6,978 bases of DNA from CAIXZV01 sp037446495 (GTDB lineage Bacteria; Chloroflexota; Limnocylindria; Limnocylindrales; CSP1-4), in assembly GCA_037446495.1 (NCBI GenBank), contig JBBIIL010000117.1, forward strand, positions 1-6,978, written 5' to 3'. Positions 1 to 6,767 of this stretch are shown one piece after another; position 1 is the first letter of the stretch; each line of letters opens with the position of its first letter. The translations under genes were made by a program, and so were the position numbers. The notes beneath the pieces are model-generated. The model ran no database searches, was not told the DNA's origin, and was given only the letters and a program-made list of their open reading frames with translations.

Positions 1-1
1 C

Positions 2-77
2 TGGCTCCGGCGGTAGGACTCGAACCTACGACATGGTGATTAACAGTCACCCGCTCTACCAACTGAGCTACGCCGGA
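2..77 (-). tRNA. tRNA-Asn (anticodon GTT), CCA encoded
   Basis: The minus strand folds as a full cloverleaf. The acceptor stem is TCCGGCG/CGCCGGA with discriminator G. The D arm is GCTC...GAGC, and the anticodon stem GGTGA/TCACC encloses the loop CTGTTAA. The T arm carries the standard GGTTCGAGTCC loop. The anticodon GTT (plus-strand bases 42-44) reads AAC/AAU, so this is asparagine. The body is 73 nt (5-77) and the 3' CCA is encoded at 2-4, so the end need not be added after transcription. It stands alone here and is divergent from the sulfurtransferase gene. More tRNAs could lie left of the window edge. Confidence 0.97.
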
Positions 78-107
78 GCGGTTGGAGCCTTGCGGCGCCG
101 AGGCGGG

Positions 108-113
108 ATCATA
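108..113 (-). promoter_or_regulatory. Extended -10 promoter element for tRNA-Asn
   Basis: The minus strand reads TGCTATGAT, a TATGAT -10 hexamer with the TGn extension. It implies a start near position 101 and a leader of about 24 nt before the tRNA 5' end at 77. No convincing -35 hexamer is present at 16-18 bp, which fits an extended -10 promoter. This is the best -10 match in the window. Confidence 0.65.
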
Positions 114-148
114 GCAGGACCGGCCGGGCGTCGGCGAGGGGCCGCGCG

Positions 149-154
149 TACACT
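149..154 (+). promoter_or_regulatory. -10 element of a probable leaderless promoter for the sulfurtransferase gene
   Basis: TACACT (a TANNNT match) ends 6 nt before the ATG at 161. Transcription would therefore begin at or next to the start codon, giving a leaderless mRNA. In agreement, no Shine-Dalgarno sequence sits at the usual distance; the nearest purine run (GAGGGG, 136-141) is about 20 nt upstream. No clear -35 is seen. Confidence 0.5.
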
Positions 155-160
155 GCCGGC

Positions 161-991
161 ATGCCGCTGATCACCCCCGAGGCGCTCGTCCGGCGACTCG
201 ACAACCCCCGCCTTCGCCTCCTCGATGTGCGCTGGTGGCTCACCGAGCCCGGCCGCGGCCGCCGCGACTACCTCGGGGGCCACCTGCCCGGCGCGGTCTG
301 GGTGGACCTTGACACCGATCTCACCGCCCCAGCCGGGCCGGGCCGCCATCCCCTGCCGGACCCGCGGGACTTCGCAGCCCGCATGGCCGCGCTGGGCGTT
401 GACGACGACGCGGAGGTGGTGGTGTACGACGACGCGAGCGGGACGATCGCCGCGCGCGCGTGGTGGATGCTCGAGGACCTGGGGCACCGGTCCGTCCACG
501 TGCTCGACGGGGGCTTCGTCGCATGGTCGGCGGCCGGCCTGCCGGTCACCACCGACATTCCGACGCCGTCGCCGGGCCACCTCGCCCTCGCCGGCCACTG
601 GAGCCGCGTGATTGACCGCGAGGGCGTCGTCGGCCGCCTCGGGACCGCCGCGCTCGTCGACGCCCGCGCTCCCGAGCGGTACCGCGGCGAGGTCGAGCCC
701 GTGGACGCCTACCCCGGCCACATCCCGACGGCGGCGAGCCGGCCGCTCTCGGGCAACGTCGGGCCGGACGGGCGGTTCCTCGACGCGGCCGCGCTGCGCG
801 CCCGGTTCGAGCCGCTCGGCGCCGAGCTGGTGGTCTACTGCGGCAGCGGGGTGAACGCGTGCCACAACGCGCTGGCCATGCGCGTGGCCGGCCTGCCCGA
901 TCCCCTGCTCTACCCCGGGTCGTACAGCGATTGGACGCGCTCGGGCTTGCCGGTGGCGACGGGCGACGAGCCGGGGGCGATGCCCGGCTGA
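161..991 (+). CDS. sseA: Two-domain rhodanese-type sulfurtransferase (3-mercaptopyruvate/thiosulfate sulfurtransferase)
   Basis: A 276-residue protein of the usual length for tandem-rhodanese sulfurtransferases, which move sulfane sulfur from 3-mercaptopyruvate or thiosulfate to a thiol or cyanide acceptor in the cytoplasm. The inactive N-terminal rhodanese domain covers about residues 1-130, with LLDVRWWL, GHLPGAVWVDLDTDL and VYDD...AARAWWML blocks. The catalytic domain covers about 140-268. It has the DARAPERYRGEVEP substrate-binding block (167-180) and the active-site loop CGSGVNAC with nucleophile Cys227. The CGSG-type loop resembles mercaptopyruvate sulfurtransferases more than the CRKG loop of classical thiosulfate enzymes. 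Asn232 sits where Thr is common. No signal peptide is seen. The ATG at 161 is chosen because it opens the conserved N-terminus and lies directly after a -10 element. It converges with the next gene. The family is clear; donor preference is inferred. Confidence 0.9.
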   Translation: MPLITPEALVRRLDNPRLRLLDVRWWLTEPGRGRRDYLGGHLPGAVWVDLDTDLTAPAGPGRHPLPDPRDFAARMAALGVDDDAEVVVYDDASGTIAARAWWMLEDLGHRSVHVLDGGFVAWSAAGLPVTTDIPTPSPGHLALAGHWSRVIDREGVVGRLGTAALVDARAPERYRGEVEPVDAYPGHIPTAASRPLSGNVGPDGRFLDAAALRARFEPLGAELVVYCGSGVNACHNALAMRVAGLPDPLLYPGSYSDWTRSGLPVATGDEPGAMPG

Positions 992-1006
992 CGCTCCGGG
1001 CGTCAG
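988..1006. terminator. Hairpin between convergent genes, possible bidirectional terminator
   Basis: A perfect 7-bp inverted repeat, CTGACGC / GCGTCAG, is separated by the loop TCCGG. It overlaps the TGA stop of the sulfurtransferase gene (989-991) and fills much of the 23-bp gap before the converging small-protein stop. There is no T-tract on either strand, so it is not a canonical intrinsic terminator. Placement between two facing stop codons is the main argument for it. Confidence 0.35.
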
Positions 1007-1014
1007 GAGGCCGG

Positions 1015-1335
1015 TCAGGCCGCCGGCGATCCCTTGCGGAGCGCGCGCCACACGACCGCCTGCGCGAGCGCGCCGATCAGCGCGAACACGAAGCCGATGG
1101 CGATGTCGCCCAGGAGCGAGACCTCGTACCCGTACAGCGTCACCTTGGGCCCCAGGTGCAAGCCGAGCTGGTGGCCCAGCAGCCCTGAGCCTCCGAGACT
1201 CGTCAGGATGGGAACCACGTGGCTCAGCAGGCGGCGCGGGCCGCCGCTGAAACGCGCCACAAGTTGCGTCGCGAGGACCGCGGCCGCCACGTTCATGGAC
1301 GAGAGCGTGAGAAACAGCGCGAGCGCGGGCGTCAT
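1015..1335 (-). CDS. Small hydrophobic membrane protein of unknown function
   Basis: A 106-residue protein that I do not recognise. Hydrophobic segments lie at about residues 4-26 and 72-96, with a weaker glycine/leucine-rich one at about 39-60, so two or three membrane helices are likely. Positive residues cluster after the first segment (R28, R34, R35) and at the C-terminus (R97, R100, K101), which suggests cytoplasmic faces by the positive-inside rule. There is no cleavable signal peptide and no catalytic motif. It follows rpoD in the same direction after 66 bp, but a -10 element just before its ATG suggests its own leaderless transcript. Clean high-GC codon use and a hydrophobic pattern favour a real gene over a chance reading frame. 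Confidence 0.7.
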   Translation of the reverse strand: MTPALALFLTLSSMNVAAAVLATQLVARFSGGPRRLLSHVVPILTSLGGSGLLGHQLGLHLGPKVTLYGYEVSLLGDIAIGFVFALIGALAQAVVWRALRKGSPAA

Positions 1336-1342
1336 GGGCGGC

Positions 1343-1348
1343 AGACTA
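1343..1348 (-). promoter_or_regulatory. -10 element of a probable leaderless promoter for the small membrane protein gene
   Basis: The minus strand reads TAGTCT, ending 7 nt before the ATG at 1335. This is nearly the same arrangement as in front of the sulfurtransferase gene. No Shine-Dalgarno sequence is present. A weak TCGACG (-35-like) lies about 20 bp further upstream, too far to rely on. Confidence 0.4.
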
Positions 1349-1401
1349 CCCGGGATGGCTGGCGGGGGCGTCGATGCGTCGAGGGGGGCGGCGCAGCGGG
1401 C

Positions 1402-3390
<1,989 letters not shown>

Positions 3391-3399
3391 GGCCGCGAG

Positions 3400-3405
3400 A
3401 CCTCC
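3400..3405 (-). promoter_or_regulatory. Ribosome binding site of rpoD, fixes the start
   Basis: The minus strand reads GGAGGT, 9 nt before the ATG at 3390. It supports this start over any codon in the 93-codon upstream extension of the same frame, which runs into dnaG. No clear promoter is seen in the 88-bp dnaG-rpoD gap, so transcription of rpoD probably comes from upstream. Confidence 0.75.
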
Positions 3406-3478
3406 GGTGGTGACGCTTGGGACGCTCGGTGCGCGGGGAGGGTTCTGGGACGGGTCGGCGGTTCGGCGTGGGACGGGC

Positions 3479-5419
3479 TCAGCGCGATGGCACCTCCGCG
3501 CGGCCGAGGAGGCGGGTGTCGTTGCGGCGCCGGTCGAGCGACCGTCGCTGCTCGTTGAGGCTTCGGCGCTCGAGGATGAGGCGGTCCACCGCCTCGCGGT
3601 CGCCGTCGCGCTCGGCCTCGGCTGTGGCGTCGCGGTTGTAGGCGGAGCGCTCGTGCCACTCCGCGTCATCGAGCTCCAGCACCAGGCGCTCCACCTCGTA
3701 GGCCCTCACGCGATCCGAGAGGTCCCGCGGGTTGGGTCCCTCGCGGGAGACCAGCGCCTGGCCGAGCGCCCGGCTCTCCGCGTCGGTGGCGTCGAGCACG
3801 GCCGAGAGGGACCACACCGGCCGGACGCCGTGCGCGTCGGGGGCGCGCGCGACGACGACGGCGCGGAACAGCTCACGGGCGACCTGCGAGGGCAGCCGGT
3901 CGGGGCCCACGCCGTCGAGCACCTGGTCGTGGACCTCGGGGGCCAGCAGGGCCAGGCGCAGCAGCTCCTGCTCGGTGCGCGACACGCCGCGCAGGATCTC
4001 GGTGACGGGCAGCGCGTCCGGGGCGCCCGTGACCGCCTCGGCGCTGAAGCGGTCGCGGCCGTCGGAGCCGCCCTTGACCGGCTCGGCACGACGGTGCATG
4101 GCCTCGAGCAGCGTGCGCTCCTCCACCCCGCTCACCTGGCGGACGCGGGCGAGGTAGGCGTCGCGCATGACCGGGTTGGGCAGGTTGCGGATGATCGGCA
4201 GGACCGCGTCCACGAACCGCGTCTGGCCGCCGGGGGTGCGCAGGTCGTGGGCGCGCGCGTGCACCTCGATCAGGTGGTCCACGATCGGGCGGGCGGTGCG
4301 CACCTCCTCCCGCCAGCGGTCTGGCTCGTCGCGGACCACCTCGTCGGGATCCTTGCCCTCGGGCAGTCGGACCACGCGCACGTCGTCGAGCTCGACGCCC
4401 GTGTCGTCGCGCGCCAGCTGGCGGATCAGCTCCTCGAGCGCGGTGGCGCCGAAGGTGCCGGCCTTCTGGCCCGCGGCGTCCACGTCGTACGCGAGCGCGA
4501 TCCGCTTTGCGTAGCGGGTGATCAGCGCCACCTGCTGGGGCGTGAGCGCGGTGCCCAGGCTGGCGACCACGTTCTCGAAGCCGCCCTGGTGGGCCATCAG
4601 GGCGTCCGTGTACCCCTCCACGATCACGGCCTGGCCGGTCTTTCGGATCGCCGACTTCGCCCGGTCGATGAGGTACAGGGTGCGGCTCTTGTCGAACAGC
4701 GGGGTCGCCGGGGAGTTGAGGTACTTGGGCCCGTGGTCGCGGCCGTCCTCGCCCGGCCCCTCCTTGCCCAGGATCCGGCCACCCAGGCCCACCGCGTGGC
4801 CGTTCGCGTCGCGGATGGGGAAGATCACGCGCTCGCGAAATCGGTCGTACACGCCGCCGCCGCGCTGGCGGAGGCTGGCGAGGCCGCAGTCGAGCAGCTC
4901 CTGGGGGGTCACCTGGCGCTTCGACGCGAGGGTTCGGGCCAGGGTGTCCCAGCCGCCCGGCGACCAGCCCAGCTGCTGCTGCTCGATGATCGCGTCGGTG
5001 AAGCCGCGGCCGCGCAGGTACTCGAGCGCCGGCGCCCCGGTCTTGGAGTTGGTCAGGACCGCGTGATAGAAGGCGATCGTCGCCTCCATGACCTCGCGCA
5101 GGCGCGCATTGCGGGCGTCCTCGCGCTTGGTGCGCTCGTCGATCTCCACGCCTGCCCGGGCCGCCAGCTGGGCGAGCGCCTCCGGGAAGGCGAGGCCGTC
5201 GCGCTCCATGACGAACGTGAAGATGTCGCCGTGCTTGCTGCAGCCGAAGCAGTGCCACGTGTCGCGCGTGGGCGTCACCACGAACGATGCGGTCTTCTCG
5301 CCGTGGAACGGGCACAGCCCCTTGAGGGTGGTGCCGGCCCTCTTGAGCTGGACGGTCTCCCCCACCACGTCCGCGACGGGGAGCCGGCCCTTGATCTCGG
5401 CCACGACGCCGACGGCCAA
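3479..5419 (-). CDS. dnaG: DNA primase DnaG
   Basis: A 646-residue bacterial primase, which makes RNA primers for Okazaki fragments and recruits or responds to the replicative helicase. The N-terminal zinc-binding domain has ligands Cys36, His39, Cys57 and Cys60 (CPFH...CFGC). The catalytic core holds the RERVIFPIRDANGHAVGLGGR block (about 195-215), the YLNSP motif (233-237), and the Toprim motifs EGYTD (268-272) and DVDAAG (312-317), with metal ligands Glu268, Asp312 and Asp314. The middle of the DxD motif is Val, where Gly is usual. Residues after about 450 are the variable helicase-interaction region and end in a charged, probably helical stretch (575-640), making it longer than the 581-residue E. 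coli enzyme. I chose a TTG start at 5419: GGAG lies 6 nt upstream and the protein then opens LAVGVVAEIKGRLPVADVVG, as the family does. A longer TTG start at 5521 lies upstream of the predicted transcription start. rpoD follows. Confidence 0.94.
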   Translation of the reverse strand: MAVGVVAEIKGRLPVADVVGETVQLKRAGTTLKGLCPFHGEKTASFVVTPTRDTWHCFGCSKHGDIFTFVMERDGLAFPEALAQLAARAGVEIDERTKREDARNARLREVMEATIAFYHAVLTNSKTGAPALEYLRGRGFTDAIIEQQQLGWSPGGWDTLARTLASKRQVTPQELLDCGLASLRQRGGGVYDRFRERVIFPIRDANGHAVGLGGRILGKEGPGEDGRDHGPKYLNSPATPLFDKSRTLYLIDRAKSAIRKTGQAVIVEGYTDALMAHQGGFENVVASLGTALTPQQVALITRYAKRIALAYDVDAAGQKAGTFGATALEELIRQLARDDTGVELDDVRVVRLPEGKDPDEVVRDEPDRWREEVRTARPIVDHLIEVHARAHDLRTPGGQTRFVDAVLPIIRNLPNPVMRDAYLARVRQVSGVEERTLLEAMHRRAEPVKGGSDGRDRFSAEAVTGAPDALPVTEILRGVSRTEQELLRLALLAPEVHDQVLDGVGPDRLPSQVARELFRAVVVARAPDAHGVRPVWSLSAVLDATDAESRALGQALVSREGPNPRDLSDRVRAYEVERLVLELDDAEWHERSAYNRDATAEAERDGDREAVDRLILERRSLNEQRRSLDRRRNDTRLLGRAEVPSR

Positions 5420-5425
5420 TCGCTG

Positions 5426-5430
5426 CTCCA
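5426..5430 (-). promoter_or_regulatory. Ribosome binding site of dnaG, supports a TTG start
   Basis: The minus strand reads TGGAG, ending 6 nt before TTG at 5419. No ATG or GTG gives a sensible primase N-terminus here. The next candidate, GTG at 5404, would trim five residues of the conserved opening and lacks a ribosome binding site. Confidence 0.6.
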
Positions 5431-5468
5431 GTCCGGCTCCGCCCGAGCACTCGGCGGATACACGTACG

Positions 5469-5491
5469 GGCTTGTCAAGTCTTGACAAGCC
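5469..5491. promoter_or_regulatory. Perfect 11-bp inverted repeat, operator or leader hairpin of dnaG
   Basis: The arms GGCTTGTCAAG (5469-5479) and CTTGACAAGCC (5481-5491) are exact reverse complements around a single T. The repeat lies within about the first 30 nt of the predicted dnaG transcript. It could be an operator for a dimeric repressor or a leader hairpin. Its half-site CTTGACA recurs further upstream, which favours protein binding to DNA. The binding protein is unknown. Confidence 0.65.
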
Positions 5492-5503
5492 GCGTGGGGA
5501 GGC

Positions 5504-5532
5504 AGGGTACCCCCATGTCAAGGGGTTGACAA
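5504..5532 (-). promoter_or_regulatory. Predicted promoter of dnaG-rpoD
   Basis: On the minus strand, TTGTCA (5532-5527) and TACCCT (5509-5504) are separated by 17 bp, matching 5 of 6 bases of the -35 consensus and the TANNNT form of the -10. The start would fall near 5497, giving a leader of about 78 nt to the TTG start of dnaG. The -35 overlaps one of the TTGACA/TGTCAA repeats, so a protein bound there would compete with RNA polymerase. Confidence 0.55.
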
Positions 5533-5547
5533 ACCGCGGCTGTCAAG
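5516..5547. promoter_or_regulatory. Second inverted repeat and half-site of the TGTCAA family
   Basis: TGTCAA (5516-5521) and TTGACA (5526-5531) form an inverted repeat around GGGG. A further TGTCAAG half-site lies at 5541-5547. The centres are about 43 bp and 20 bp apart counting from the 5480 palindrome, close to four and two helical turns. Some copies may only be -35-like sequences. The shared core with the palindrome next to the start site suggests one recognition motif used several times. Confidence 0.5.
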
Positions 5548-5580
5548 TGCCGAGGCGGCGGGGTGCCGTCAGTCAGTATT

Positions 5581-5820
5581 CGGGCACCGGGCGGGCGGTG
5601 TCCGCGCGGTCAGGCGCATCGGGCACCCGGCCGGGCGGTGTCCGCGACCCGGACCGTTGCGGTCCTCGCCTCGGCGCCCGCGCGGGCTGGCTCAGCCACC
5701 GGCGGGGGCGGTGCTCGCGGGGCCGCGCGCCTCAGGCACCGGCGGGGGCGGTGCTCGCCTGGCCGCCCGCGCTCGCGCGCACCGGGGACGGCGCTCCAAC
5801 ACCGCCGCGGGCGGTGGCTG
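5581..5820. repeat. Array of GC-rich palindromic repeats at about 40-bp spacing
   Basis: Five cores of the form CACCG-n-CGGTG lie at 5585-5600, 5624-5640, 5697-5713, 5737-5753 and 5800-5816. A variant, GGACCG-TTG-CGGTCC, is at 5651-5665, and a decayed copy lies near 5780. Two units are almost identical over 28 bp (5691-5718 and 5731-5758, one mismatch, 40 bp apart). Two earlier ones share CGGGCACC...GGGCGGTGTCCGCG (5581-5606 and 5620-5646). The last core, CACCGCC-GCG-GGCGGTG, is a perfect 7-bp stem. Each unit can form a short hairpin on either strand. They resemble REP-like intergenic palindromes in general form only. Confidence 0.65.
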
Positions 5821-6003
5821 AGATTCGGGCGCGGGCCGGGGCCGGGGACGCGCGGGCGGCGGGGCAGTGGCCGGGGCACGGTCCGTGGCTGCGTCCACCG
5901 CGTCTGCGGACCGCAGGCGTCAGTCGCTCGCCAGCCCGGCTGCGACGAACGCGGCGTCGGCATCGAACTCATGGAGGACGAGCGCCCGCAGCTCCGCAGC
6001 CTG

Positions 6004-6039
6004 GGGGCGTACGGCGGGGCGTACGGCGGGGCCGACGGC
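6004..6039. repeat. Three tandem 12-bp units
   Basis: GGGGCGTACGGC occurs twice exactly (6004-6015, 6016-6027), followed by GGGGCCGACGGC with two changes (6028-6039). The 12-bp unit keeps any reading frame. On the minus strand it encodes a Pro-Ala-Val-Arg-like repeat upstream of a short coding-looking tail. Confidence 0.75.
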
Positions 6040-6101
6040 CCGATGGTGCGCAGCATCACTCGTCCTGTGCCGGGTTGCGCGGACCTTCCGGTCGACCGGC
6101 A

Positions 6102-6165
6102 CGGGGTGGGCGACCAACGCGATGAGACCGGCGCGGGGTGGGCGACCAACGCGATGAGACCGGCG
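6102..6165. repeat. Perfect 32-bp tandem duplication
   Basis: Two identical 32-bp copies, 6102-6133 and 6134-6165, begin CGGGGTGGGCGACCAACG and end GATGAGACCGGCG. A truncated third start (CGGTGGGC) follows at 6166. The period is not a multiple of three, which argues against a coding role. Exact identity suggests a recent slippage or duplication event. It lies 56 bp beyond the stop of mgsA. Confidence 0.9.
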
Positions 6166-6221
6166 CGGTGGGCCTGCGCGCCTTGGTGGCCGATCCCGCC
6201 TCCGCCTTGCCTGCGCCCCGA

Positions 6222-6680
6222 TCAGGACAACAGGTCGACGGTTCGGCCCACGTGCTGCGCGTAGTCGGGGACGGCGCGCTCGTAGGCGCTCTCCATCAGC
6301 GGAGACGAGATCATGAAGTCCGCCGACGCACGGTCACAGGCGACCGGGATGTTCCACACGATCGCGATGCGCAGCAGCGCCTTCACGTCGGGGTCGTGCG
6401 GCTGCGGCTCGAGCGGGTCCCAGAAGAACACCAGGAAGTCGATCTCGCCGTCGGCGATCAGGGCGCCGAGCTGCTGGTCGCCGCCGAGCGGCCCGCTCTG
6501 CAGCTTGCGAATGCCGACGCCGAGCTCCTCCTCGAGCAGCGTCCCGGTCGTCCCGGTCGCGACGAGGTCGTGGCGGAGCAGGAGTTGCGAGTTGTAGGCG
6601 GCCCACTCGATGAGGTCGCGCTTCTTGTTGTCGTGGGCCACCAGCCCGATCATCTTGCGCGGCGGGGTCAGCTCGGTCAT
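6222..6680 (-). CDS. mgsA: Methylglyoxal synthase
   Basis: A 152-residue cytoplasmic enzyme, the same length as E. coli MgsA, converting dihydroxyacetone phosphate to methylglyoxal and phosphate. This bypass of lower glycolysis releases phosphate when sugar phosphates accumulate. All family landmarks are present: LVAHDNKK (13-20), the phosphate-binding ATGTTG (41-46), SGPLGGDQQ (62-70), FFWDPLEPQPHDPDVKALLRIA (85-106) and the NIPVACDRASADF end block (110-122). By alignment to the E. coli enzyme the active-site residues are His16, Asp17, Asp68 (catalytic base), Asp88, His95 and Asp98. The ATG at 6680 has a strong ribosome binding site. The flanks are the repeat island and an unrelated-looking gene, so it seems to be a single-gene transcript. 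Confidence 0.96.
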   Translation of the reverse strand: MTELTPPRKMIGLVAHDNKKRDLIEWAAYNSQLLLRHDLVATGTTGTLLEEELGVGIRKLQSGPLGGDQQLGALIADGEIDFLVFFWDPLEPQPHDPDVKALLRIAIVWNIPVACDRASADFMISSPLMESAYERAVPDYAQHVGRTVDLLS

Positions 6681-6684
6681 TGGG

Positions 6685-6691
6685 TCCTCCT
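6685..6691 (-). promoter_or_regulatory. Strong ribosome binding site of mgsA
   Basis: The minus strand reads AGGAGGA, 4 nt before the ATG at 6680. It is the best Shine-Dalgarno match in the window and contrasts with the leaderless-looking genes at the left. Confidence 0.85.
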
Positions 6692-6701
6692 GCAGATCCC
6701 C

Positions 6702-6707
6702 AGCGTA
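6702..6707 (-). promoter_or_regulatory. Candidate -10 element of mgsA
   Basis: The minus strand reads TACGCT (TANNNT form). It would start transcription near 6695, leaving a leader of about 15 nt that just holds the ribosome binding site. The sequence 17 bp upstream (ACCGGA) is a poor -35, so this is a modest prediction. Confidence 0.35.
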
Positions 6708-6767
6708 TGCCCGACGGGTTGCCGTCCGGTCACGGTCCGAGCGCGAGCGTGCGGGCTTGCGAGCGCC

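Larger units (their letters stand above)
5548..6221. other. Gene-free, repeat-rich intergenic region between dnaG and mgsA
   Basis: About 670 bp with no convincing gene. Open frames exist on both strands, but their translations are Arg/Pro/Gly/Ala-rich and without motifs, as expected from GC-rich non-coding sequence. None has a good ribosome binding site. The content is palindromic repeats (5581-5820), a GC-rich stretch (about 5820-5920) and a possible gene remnant on the minus strand (about 5920-6000). A 12-bp triple repeat (6004-6039) and a 32-bp tandem duplication (6102-6165) follow. Confidence 0.7.

Noticed and set aside
68..1051. A 327-codon minus-strand frame over the sulfurtransferase gene
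   Set aside because: It overlaps the tRNA and mirrors the plus-strand gene. Its Arg/Ala/Val/Pro-rich translation has no family features.
5469..5491. Intrinsic terminator upstream of dnaG
   Set aside because: The palindrome has a one-base centre and no T-tract on either strand, and it repeats a motif found twice more at the promoter. An operator or leader element fits better.
5581..5820. CRISPR array
   Set aside because: The units are degenerate, the spacing is uneven (about 28-73 bp between cores), the intervening sequences are as GC-rich and repeat-like as the units, and no cas gene is near.
6162..6182. GGCGCG/CGCGCC inverted repeat beyond mgsA as a terminator
   Set aside because: It is only 6 bp with a 9-nt loop, it overlaps the edge of the 32-bp duplication and has no T-tract. 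Such matches are expected by chance at this GC content.
5563..6264. A 233-codon plus-strand frame in the repeat island
   Set aside because: Its composition follows the GC-rich repeats, it crosses the 32-bp duplication whose period breaks frame, and it runs into the mgsA 3' end. There is no ribosome binding site or motif.
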